In this document: piece after piece, positions 49,201 through 58,977 of the stretch
Layout: every line of letters starts with the position of its first letter
Numbering within the stretch: the first letter of the stretch is position 1
Assembly (NCBI RefSeq): GCF_933775445.1
Contig: NC_065877.1
Location: 1-64,000 of the forward strand
DNA: 64,000 bases
From: Argentina anserina
Taxonomy: Eukaryota; Streptophyta; Magnoliopsida; Rosales; Rosaceae
Direction of reading: 5' to 3'
Notes under the pieces: model-generated
What the model was told of the DNA's origin: nothing
Databases searched by the model: none
The model's input: only the letters and a program-made list of their open reading frames with translations
Program-made: the position numbers and the translations under genes

Positions 49201-52200
49201 AAAATATTGGGTTTAGACCCAGACCCCAAAACCCAGGTTGTAAAACCCTAGGCAAGGATTGTAGTTTGGTCGTCTTCAACCCTAGTCGCACCTAACCATC
49301 ACCCATTGACATCGAAGGAGGCAAACTAGCATCGGTTATGGCTCTTCTGCTTCGTTTGAATTGGTTTCCATCATACCTTAGCAGATCTGGATGCGGTCAC
49401 AGAGGTAGATTGTTGTCAACGTGTGGTGGTATTCTCCAATCTGATCTCACCACCACCACCACAATTGAGCAACCCAGGATCGTCCTTTATGATAGCATCG
49501 TGAATCCTCTTTAGGTAAACTCAAGAAAGAGAAGAGTTTGGGTCAAAGGAATAGATGAGGAACTGGCTGGAAATGAGGAGAGATGGGTATTGCAAATGGT
49601 TTGATTCATAGTATTGATCATATAAAGGGAGAGATGGAAGGAGCATTAAACACTCCAATAGGAAGAAATTAGGGTTTCTCATAGTAAGGGAGGCAGAGCA
49701 ATAGTAGGGTTTTTTCTCTCTATATTGAATCTTCAACATCTTATTTGGCTATATATATTGATAACATGTCAACAGATTTAAGTTCTTCAATACCAAAACA
49801 TATGATATCCTTTCCTAAAATACCTCCAAATTGTCTACTAAAATGACAAATGATAGTATAGCAAAAAAATATATGAAAAGATGGAGAGCAAGTCCTTTAT
49901 ATTGTTTGGCTGTAAATATTGATAATATCTCAACAGTTTTAGGTTATTAATTCTAATTTAAACATGTATATCCTATCTCTAAAGTACCTCGAAAGATAAC
50001 TCTAAAATACATAGTTAATGATCTCTATTATAAGTGTACAGTCGCAGCTGTCACATATGATAAAAAGTAATGAAAATATTTTGATATTCAGTTTTCAATA
50101 ACATAGACAGTTATTTGTGATAATCAGATTTCAATTTATACCCTTTGGCATCGTCAACCAAAGTTTCCATGCTGAAGAAACTAAAATCTGGTATATCAGA
50201 TATATCATGTAGCACTCCAAAACCACATAAGAGTTGTCAATATACACCTTTAAAGCACCAACAAACAAGAGTTTCAAGCATCTGGATGGTAATTGTTACC
50301 TTTCTGCTCAAACTTAGCTCGGGTGACTGACATGAGAACCTTACCACCAAGACGCAGAGGTGTTCCATCCAAAATTTTCAGAGCTAAATCAACTGAGGGC
50401 TCCTAAAATATAAACATATATAATAACATACCCAGAACATGGTAAGACAATATGATAGAGGTAGCAGGTAAAATTTTCTTACCTTTAGATACGTAACAAG
50501 TGCATCTCCCTTTATCTTTCCAGTTACTTTATCCGTATACAGCTTCACACGAGGCCTTTTTGTTTCAGGATCCTGTAAATTTATTTACACGTGTTTATAT
50601 GAAGCACCATAAGAGTACAATAACAATATATGCTATACAATGAATGCGATGTGCAAACCAAGGGTCAAAATTATGATGTCCACTATTAACTTCATGACAG
50701 GAATAAAAGGTTATAGATAGGTGTTAGAAAACAAGTTGTTTGCACTATAAAATGATTCATCAGGACTCAATACTCCCACTACAGTAGAAGATGCAGGAAA
50801 CTGAGGATTTGGTTAACAGTACGAATAAACATTTATGAGAAGAGAAAAATGTCGCAATGGAGAAAAGAAAAATATTAATTATATTTCTCAAGCAATTAAC
50901 ACAGTAGCATGATCATTTTCATTCTCAAGCAAGCAATATGCATTCTTCAAATTATTTCTTTCCGAACTTAGTCTAAAACTCTGAGGTCACTTATCAGCAA
51001 ACTTCAATAATCATATGTAAATGTTTTAATAAAAGAAATGTTTATAAGTGACATATTCACCTCTTTTATTATCCCACACTTAGAAAACACCTCTACCACC
51101 TGAAAAAGTGTACCTGAATCAGTTTTAAGCTCCAAAAAAAATGCTCATAGAGAACAAACTAATAACCGTGGCTTACTTCGTCAACTGTAACATCATTAGG
51201 CAATCCAGTCACATAAATGTGTGAATTGACCTTTAGCTCAAACCAACTATCAGGCGGTTTATTAGCTTCCTGCATAACATGAAGAAACAAAAAAAGAAGA
51301 CAATTCAGCAGGTCCAGCTTCAAGACTTCCCAATACATAAATAACTTTCAGTACGCTAACAAAACCAGATAGGTTAAGATGAACCAATCAGATCTCATAT
51401 GCACAATAGCCTTTGGTAATAACAGACTTTCAATTAATAATTAACAAGGCATCATCAACAAAGTGAAAAGGTTTACAAACCTTTTTGATATCTTCCTTAT
51501 CTGACAATTTTCTCTTTGAATTTGTATTCACTTCTTCTACCTCAGGGTTAACATTAGTGTCTTCCTCTTTAGAAGTATCAGCAGAATTTCCAATTGCATT
51601 AACCTCCTCCCTTGACGAGTCGTTGGAAAGTTTAGTGTTCATGACAACTTCCTCTTCTTGCAAGAAAGTCATCTCCTCTACCCGAAAGATGCTATCCTAT
51701 TAGACAGAAAATGACATAGGCATTCAGGAAAGAAAATAAAAGTTGACCTTAAATAAAGTAAAAAAGTGTGGACAAAATTTGCGTGATGATTTGAGGGGAA
51801 ACTATTAAATTGGTTCTCTTACTAGGGTAACATATTTATGGTATTAAACTGCGTTCCTTTTTTCTTACAAAATTATGAAAATATCCCAAATTTCCATAAT
51901 ATGTGACTAAACCATGACAGACTATGGATTTTGACATGTAAAGGTGGATAATCTTATTCTTGTTCAATTTAAATCTTTTTCAGCTTCCATAATGCACTGA
52001 TAAGAGACAACTGATGTACCAACATTGGGAATGAAAAAAACTGTCTAGTATCCAGAAATGAGTTACAAGTGTCCAGGCAACCCCTCCCTCAAGTAAAAGA
52101 TGAATTTTAATGAAAGAGTATCTGTTTCTAGTAGCTGCGTAGTAGTCTACATAAGTACTTTGAATAGGAGCAAAACAGCACCTACCATGGTGATACTTTG

Positions 52201-53841
52201 ATACATGCAACTTAAGATCTAGCACACCAAGTATGAATGTAAGAATACCATCTACAATTTGTGATTAATAATTCTATCAAAAATTGCATTAAAGTCAATC
52301 TAGAACCAACCTGAGGAACCCAAGCCCTAAGACCCCGATCCCACTTATATTGTGTCCCATCATCATCAATGAATTCTTCCACGCCCTCCGGTGGTGTGGA
52401 AGGTCTATCATTATCTGCTTCTGCCTCAGAAATCTGCGTCTGCCATTTCTCAAAGCCATCATCGGTATCACTGGGGGGCACTGCATAGAAAAAGGAAGAA
52501 ATTATAAGACCTAGTTATCAAATAAGCGGAAATCCCAGTTGCTGAAAGAGAGAATACCTGGATTTGGTGGGGAGTGGCAAGTTATATGGGAAGCCAAATC
52601 AGGAATTGAGGACAGCGGCTGCCAGTCGATTCTTCCTTGTGACCAGACCATTGTAGTGTGGGTGAAGTAGCCATTTAAGAAATGCTCTGTCCATATTTCC
52701 ATGTTCATACAAAGTATGTAAGCAAACTAACTAGTACAACTCAAATTGAAGTTGAAGTGAGATTTTACTCTGGTCCCTGATCATTTATAATGCTAGGCAA
52801 TATTGGAGATATATATATACATATATACAGACGTTCTTGGCTACAGACGTCCGGATTCGCCGTTTCCGGCGACGGCAGGGGGACCACGATAGCCACACTA
52901 CCCACCTCCTAGCGATCCAGTTTGTGCCGGTCGGAGCTCCATCGGAGACCCACGGCGGCCGGAATCTGCAAAAAAACAAAACAAGTTTCTGGGCAAATTC
53001 CGGCGATTTCGCCATTCTAGCTGTTGTGGGCCGCCGATAGAGCTCCGGCCGGCACAAACGGGATCGTCAAAGAGGGGGGAGCTCGGCTGGCACCATCCGC
53101 ACCGTCATTGCGCGTCGCCGGTGGCCGGAATGGCCGAATCCGGACGGTCCGGACCTCCGGACCTGAGAAAATCTATATATATATAATGCATATCAGGTAA
53201 GACCTCCTTATTTATTGTGTAAAATGAAAATATGGAGAGCAGTATTTTTTTTTAAATAATATTTGGCTGTATATATTGATAACATGTCAACAGATTTAAG
53301 TTCTTCAATACCAAAACATATGATATCCTTTCCTAAAATACCTCCAAATTGTCTGATAAAATGACAAATGATAGTATAGCAAAAAAAAATATGAAAAGAT
53401 GGAGAGCAATTCCTTTATATTGTTTGGCTGTAAATATTGATAATATCTCAACAGTTTTAGGTTCTTAATTCTAATTTAAACATATACATCCTTTCTCTAA
53501 AGTACCTCGAAAGACAACTCTAAAATAGATAGTTAATGATCTCTTTTATAAGTTTATAGTCGGAGCTGTCACATATGATAAAAAGTGATGAAAATATTTT
53601 GATATTCAGTTTTCAATAACATAGACAGTTATTTGTGATATAATCAAACTAACTAGTACAACTCAAATTGAACTATTTTCCCAGAACAAGTAAACAACCA
53701 TATTCATCAGTATCCCCAATAGGTAGAAACAAACTCACCGCGCAACTCTGAAAATGCGTAGGGGCCAAGATGTTGCTGATTATCACCGAGAATAAACCAT
53801 CCTATGTCATTCAAAGTTTGAGTTTCAGGTTGGGCTTCCAT
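46236..53841 (-). CDS. ELF9: TatSF1/CUS2-type splicing factor, ELF9 homologue
   Basis: This is an RNA-binding spliceosomal factor of the human HTATSF1 / yeast Cus2 family. Arabidopsis ELF9 is reported to lower SOC1 transcript and delay flowering. Thirteen exons join in frame to 464 aa: 53739-53841, 52558-52686, 52311-52480, 51481-51696, 51177-51269, 51061-51099, 50483-50572, 50300-50402, 48414-48494, 47663-47739, 46976-47056, 46545-46636 and 46236-46356. Residues about 14-70 resemble a GYF-type domain ([20 protein letters not shown]). An acidic linker with [18 protein letters not shown] follows. RRM1 (about 219-312) has IYVTGL and [11 protein letters not shown]2 (about 346-440) has the acidic helix [10 protein letters not shown] and the loop GRWFGGRQI. 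This R-W-F loop marks a U2AF-homology motif, which in relatives binds SF3B1. Introns 1 and 8 share a duplicated block. Confidence 0.92.
48800..50127. repeat. ELF9 intron 8 segment, source copy (A) of the duplicated block
   Basis: From TGAAGTTGAAGTGAG to ACAGTTATTTGTGATA this block matches 52747-53646 almost base for base, apart from different insertions. Its outer flanks lack any duplication, so this looks like the original position. Confidence 0.85.
48958..49741. mobile_element. 784-bp insertion in copy A with 16-bp target duplication
   Basis: Comparison with the empty copy B shows about 784 extra bases here. They are bounded by TATTTGGCTGTATATA (48942-48957) and TATTTGGCTATATATA (49742-49757), a 16-bp direct repeat with one mismatch. 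It starts with a TA run. The variable, longish duplication would suit retroposition, but no poly-A or recognised protein is seen. Class unknown. Confidence 0.7.
52747..53646. repeat. ELF9 intron 1 insertion, derived copy (B) of the intron 8 block
   Basis: The block repeats intron 8 sequence in the same orientation. It is bracketed by a 28-bp perfect direct repeat beginning CAAACTAACTAGTACAAC at 52723-52750 and 53645-53672. The duplication sits at the insertion site only, so B is the inserted copy. It lacks the 784-bp insertion of A and carries its own GC-rich insertion. Confidence 0.85.
52820..53176. mobile_element. GC-rich insertion of about 355 bp inside copy B
   Basis: In copy A the sequence GGAGATATATA runs straight into ATGCATATCAGG; in B about 355 bp interrupt it within the TA run. 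The insert is strongly GC-rich, with many CCGG, CGGCG and GGACC motifs, against AT-rich surroundings. ACGTCCGGAT near the left and CCGGACCTCCGGACC near the right are partly self-complementary. No coding domain recognised. Confidence 0.6.
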
Positions 53842-54457
53842 ATCCAATCTTCTCTGTTCGGAACCTGCACAAATCAAAATCAAAACCTTTCTTTTATTAA
53901 CAACTATGATTGTGCGGCTGCCCCATCCAAAAAAATTCGAGCATTATTTCACCTGATTGCTGCGGTTTCTTCTCTTCTTCTTCTTTTTCTCGGAGATTAT
54001 CCAAGCCGTTCTCTTCGACCCTCGCCATTTACACCGAGAGAGGGACAAGGGTACCTCTATGTAATATGTTAATTTTGGGCTCCCTTCTTTTGTCTTGAAA
54101 TTGGGTTGGATGATTTGAATTACAACAAACTATAAGGCCCAAACGAAACCCACATTCAATTAGTTCAAGCCCAGGATTCCATAACCGCAAGAAAGCAAAA
54201 TTAGCCGTTTCAAAATAACAGCTACCTGTGGTGGGACCAGATCCGAAAGTAAAATAATAATAAATAAAAAAGAATACTCAAAACGGTCATAAAATGAGGG
54301 GACACAGCAAAGATGACCGTTGGGGCATCCCTTGTATATAACGCACCCTGCAACTTGAATAGATCTACACTTGCTAGCTAGTATCTTTTTCTGAGCTGCC
54401 AATTTCAAAAAACCCCAGCCAGCAATTTTGGTATTGAATCTAGAGAGTGAGATCGAT
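53842..54457. promoter_or_regulatory. Head-to-head promoter region of ELF9 and the membrane protein gene
   Basis: A 616-bp gap lies between divergent start codons. A TATA-like TTGTATATAACG is at about 54331-54342, roughly 115 bp before the membrane protein ATG. Nothing similar is clear on the ELF9 side. Confidence 0.5.
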
Positions 54458-55024
54458 ATGGGTTTAGGGATGAACTCGAACCCGTCTCCAACCCACTACC
54501 ACACCCACAAGGTGTTCCTTTTGTGCAACTACATACTCTTGGGTGCAGCCTCCAGTTGCATCTTCCTCACCCTCTCTCTCCGCCTCCTCCCCTCCGTCTG
54601 CGGTTTCTTCGTCATCCTCCTCCACATTTTCACCATTGTCGGCGCCGTCTCTGGATGCGCCGCTGCCTCAGCAGGGACCGGAAAGTGGTACGGTGCCCAC
54701 ATGGTTGCCACCGTACTCACAGCAATCTTCCAAGGCTCCGTGTCTGTGCTAATCTTCACCAGAACCGGTGACTTTCTTGGGGAGCTCAAGTCTTATGTGA
54801 GAGAAGAGGATGCCTCTGTTATTCTCAAATTGGGGGGTGGCCTCAGTATTTTGATCTTTTGCTTGGAGTGGGTGGTCTTGACCCTTGCATTCTTCTTGAA
54901 GTACTATGCCTCTGTCGAAGGTGATCACATTCAGCTTGGTGGTAATTCCAGAGCTGCTATGAGGAGTTCCAAGGTGCAGCAAGAGGAGGATTTGAAGGAT
55001 TGGCCATGGCCCTTCCAAGTCTAA
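54458..55024 (+). CDS. Four-pass plant membrane protein of unknown function
   Basis: This single-exon gene encodes 188 aa from MGLGMNSNPSP; no ATG lies in frame upstream without a non-ATG start. Hydrophobic helices fall at residues about 18-40, 45-67, 81-103 and 126-150, with a short basic and acidic tail ending DWPWPFQV. The motif KVFLLCNYILLGAASSCIF and the paired Leu-rich helices match, from memory, a small plant family that includes Arabidopsis AT5G16250 and AT3G02640, whose role I do not know. It has no signal peptide distinct from the first helix. It sits head to head with ELF9, as would be expected if the Arabidopsis chromosome 5 order is conserved. Confidence 0.82.
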   Translation: MGLGMNSNPSPTHYHTHKVFLLCNYILLGAASSCIFLTLSLRLLPSVCGFFVILLHIFTIVGAVSGCAAASAGTGKWYGAHMVATVLTAIFQGSVSVLIFTRTGDFLGELKSYVREEDASVILKLGGGLSILIFCLEWVVLTLAFFLKYYASVEGDHIQLGGNSRAAMRSSKVQQEEDLKDWPWPFQV

Positions 55025-55405
55025 TAATCTATTCCTTCATTTTATATATTTCATTCGTTTATTCAATGCTTGGAATTTGGGAAATGCCTGGGCGAGAGTT
55101 TCTTAAATAATTCGTACTGTAAGTTTGTAATTTCCTGTTGTTTGTTTACCTTGTAGAGGTGGTATAATATGGAATTAATCTAAATTCTTACCTTTCCCCC
55201 TGAATGTCAGTCACTTCTTAATTTCTTATGGTATGCCAAAAACAATATATATAACCTACCTCGCTCAATGTTTCTTCAACACTCTTGATGCTATCACTTC
55301 AACACCTGCATTGAGCACAAATTGGTGGAAAGTTGAGCTCGAATGGGCTCAGGTATTCAGATAGAGATCAACAGAAGGTTTCGCGTTATCAGTATAAAAA
55401 AATAG
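55025..55405. other. 3' flank of the membrane protein gene
   Basis: AT-rich, probably 3' UTR and flank. No further feature is seen. Confidence 0.5.
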
Positions 55406-56351
55406 GGTTAAATTTGTGACACCCTATACTTTAGGTGTAAAAACAGTTTTGTCATTTTACTTTTAAATTTAATCTGTATATCCTTTAACTTTTATTTTTT
55501 AACAGTTTTGTCAATTCCGTTAGTTGACCGTTAAAAAATTTCGTTAAACCGTTAAAATGTCTAGAATACCTCAAATTCAAATAGTATTTTTTTCTTTTTT
55601 TCTTATGTCTTTTTTATTTTCTTTTTTGGTCTATCTTTTTGTTTTTCTTGTTTTTAAATTTCATTCATCATATGTGCTATCAAATATATATAATTGTAAT
55701 CAACACAAATTATGAAATTAATTGTAAACATCTTATAATCAATTGGATAATGCCTAAAATGACATGTGAGTGCCAGTACTCAACTCCAGTTATAAACTTC
55801 TTTTTATATTATGATGCTTTACAAACATATTTTGATTAATTTTTATAATGCTAAGACAAAAAAGACTTCTACTATCATATCCATACTTTGATGCAAAAAT
55901 AGTTCCAAATTATTTATTTCCAACTTGATGTTAAGCAATTGTCATTAATTCTCCTTTTGTTTACAATTAATTTGATAATTTGTGTTGATTACAATTATAT
56001 ATATTGGATAGCACATATAATGAATTAAATTTAATACCAAGAAAAATCAAAAGAGAAAATAAAAAAGGAATGAGAAAAGAAAGAAAAAAATCGTATTTGA
56101 ATTGGGGGTATTCTAAGCATTTTAACGGCTTAACGAAATTTTTTGACGGTCAACTAATGGAATTGACTAAACTGTTAAAAAAAGAAGGACAAAATTGTTA
56201 ACAAATAGGAGTTAAAAGATATACAAGTTTAATTTGAAAGTAAAAAGACAAAACTGTTAAAAATGTTAAAATATATACAGATTAAATTTGAAAGTAAAAT
56301 GACAAAACTGTTTTTACACCTAAAATATAGAATGTCATAAGTATTTAATCC
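55406..56351. mobile_element. Giant foldback element (about 946 bp hairpin)
   Basis: The left arm, GGGTTAAAT ... ACACCCTATACTTTAGGTGT, is mirrored by ACACCTAAAATATAGAATGT ... ATTTAATCC on the right. Pairing continues inward through GTTTTGTCATTTTACTTT, CCGTTAGTTGACCGT and the central AATTGTAATCAACACAAATT. Nearly the full length is self-complementary, with a loop near 55740-55940. There is no coding sequence. No target duplication was resolved. Confidence 0.78.
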
Positions 56352-56435
56352 AAAATATTTAACCCCATTAATATATATGGGCACAACAGATGAAATCTTT
56401 CGCTCTCTCTGGGTACAATAGACAACAAATAGTGT

Positions 56436-57067
56436 ATCCACAAAAGATGAAATCGGTTATCGGTATCGTATCGGTTTTGTAAAATAAGGATATAACGGGG
56501 ATATATCGAGATATATCGGATTATATCGGATTTATCGTTTTTGTTAATTTTTAATTTAAATTTAATATATTTATAAACATATACTTCAAAATATTCAAAA
56601 TATACCAAATAATATTAACTACTAAGCACTAATTAAATAAAAATAGGTGCACAAAAGATAGATTGAGATATTGATTATGCATTCATGCATTATAAACTCT
56701 CTCATCATCAGAATCAAAGTCAAACTCAAATTCTCCATTATCTTCATCCTCATCGTCTGAGATAAAATCATCTTCATAAATCACCTTCTGACTATTTGCG
56801 TTGAAATTCCTCAAAATGACATCGTCTCCTTAAAAAAAATCACCGAACAAAAAAAGTCAATGAAAAAAAATCATCGAAAAAAAAATTTCCGAAAAAAAAA
56901 TCCACAGAAAAAAAAGTCAACCGAAAAAAAAGTCAAACGAAACAAAAATCCACCGATATATCGCATGTTGACCCGATATTTTGAGTTGAACGATATATTA
57001 AGGCGATATGGCATTTATCCTATCGGTTTCTATATATCCCCGATATATCCCGATATTTAGAACACTG
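56436..57067 (-). mobile_element. hAT transposon relic with a transposase-tail fragment
   Basis: On the minus strand the right edge reads CAGTGTTCTAAATATCGGG, a hAT-like terminus, followed by repeated GATATATCGG motifs that recur near 56450-56540. Between them, 56683-56826 on the minus strand keeps an open acidic tail (KVIYEDDFISDDEDEDNGEF ... DSDDERVYNA, stop at 56683). Acidic tails of this kind occur at the C-terminus of hAT transposases; this is a resemblance, not proof. The left terminus is missing. Confidence 0.5.
56836..56958. repeat. Degenerate A-rich tandem repeat in the hAT relic
   Basis: About eight units of the type CCGAAAAAAAATC or CCGAAAAAAAAGTCAA, with varying A-run length. The lysine-rich open frame over it is an artefact of the repeat. 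Confidence 0.75.
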
Positions 57068-58977
57068 ATCGTGACACAAGGTGTTCATGAGGCATGGAAT
57101 GTGTCACTTGAACATGTGATTCACGTGGAGGACAATAAGTTTTCTTCATCTTTCCATTCTCTCTAACAAACAGAATAAAATATCAACACAGTTTCTTGAA
57201 AAGAAAAAAAATAAATCAAGAAGGTAGATTTAAAATGATATTTCTAACAAACATTAGAAAAGCTTTCCAATTCGCCAAACAACAAATTTGTAGAATTTCC
57301 TAATCAACAGACAGACTCTTCCTGGCAAACTCTCCAAAGCAACCTCGTATAATACAGACTGTATGCAAGTGTTTGTGTTTGGAGTGTTAAAGTAAACTTC
57401 TTTGCACACTTCATGATTGTGCAAGTTTGGTCTTGTTTTCTCTAAAACCCAAAGGCCTAAATAAAATGGTAATCAGTATGAATGACATATTAAGACGGAG
57501 AAGATCAGAACCGAGGGAGGTAAAGAATAAATAACAATACTGATTACTGAAAAAGAAAGAAAGCATAAATATGAACAAATTAAAACCACTCTAAAGGACT
57601 GACATGAGATCTCAAATAATCCTATATGGACATGACCAGGATTGTTCATCACAAGAAAATGGATCATCAAGGTTGGAGATAATTGGTAAAACAGGTCGAT
57701 CATAACTAGCTTCTCTAGTTAAGTATCCAGACTCATTTTCCAAGCTTGTAAAGGAGAATTAATATGAGTTTACGAAACTCATCTTGAAAAGGATAGATCT
57801 TCCAATTTCCTTTGCTAATCCTGTTGTCTAGCCCGTTCTTAGGTTAAAAAGATAAATTAGGAAAATTAAAAAAACAAAAGGAATTTCGTAATTATAAATA
57901 GAATTAATAAATGAATACAATTTAGTCTTTTGATAACATAATTTTGCCACAAAAGTTGTCACGTAATATGGGTTCTAAATGATCTCCTAAATTTTAGGCT
58001 ACCTAGCATTACTCTAAATAAAGTAAGGTTTTTGCGAGCAAATGTGAAATAACATACAGTCATACACTTGCTTACCAAGCAATTCATCTATTTATAATGA
58101 TGTTATTTCTATGCTATCCTGGTCTCAAAGAAAAACGTTACACACTTAAATCTTGCAGATATAGAGAGCCACAATTGAGAACGGTTGGACAAACACAATG
58201 AATTGACCCAAAAAAAAAAAACACAATGATGAATGATCTGTATGATCTGTATACGGCTAACAGTCTGAAACACTGATTTTGTTTTTGACGTACGGCCATC
58301 AAAATCTGAAAGCCACCACAATATTTTCATGACTAGGTTGGGACCTAAACAAAAGGTAATATTTGAGGAATCTGCATACTGAATGGTAAGTACTGGATCG
58401 ACTCTTTTGTATCAGAGTCTCGTCACTTTATGCGAGTAAAGAAGTCCCCAACTGAAGTTGTTAATGACCAAAGACCAAAAGTGATATTTCTACCTAAAAA
58501 CAAATGCTATTGTACATTTTATTACAGCTTCATAGCTTCCTTTGTTTTACCAAAAAAAAATTCCAGGGTTGGTAGCCAACAAATATACCAACCCAATGAC
58601 AGCTCTCTTCTGTATTTTTTTTCCCAGACATTGCAGGTCAGAAAATACAGAAAAATGTGTTCATCACTTCCCTTCATTTCCATTCAATTACATAGTAAAT
58701 AAAAAATTTGGAGAAACTCAAGCAAACACTGTCAAAGCTTTACCACCAAATCCATAACCGTACCGAAATTATTAGCTATTCATACAAAAACTTTCTGTGC
58801 AGTGCAACAATGAGCCATTGCATTTTACTTCACTATTTACAATAAGCCCATATGAGATTCATAGATAACAAAATATCTTTAAACACAAGCCATGAACATG
58901 GGCTAAAAATGGACCTATAGCACAACAAACCTAGGAAGTAACAGCTAAAGCCTCAACAACAGAAACTAGATTTGCTA
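57068..58977. other. Intergenic region, no gene supported
   Basis: AT-rich sequence with only short frames. The right-hand part, roughly from 58600, is probably FAS1 3' UTR. No repeats with defined ends were seen. Confidence 0.5.

Noticed and set aside
54428..54457. Ten-residue N-terminal extension of the membrane protein
   Set aside because: The extension would begin at a TTG codon; the first ATG is at 54458.
56860..57060. Lysine-rich 66-codon frame
   Set aside because: Produced by the A-run tandem repeat inside the hAT relic.
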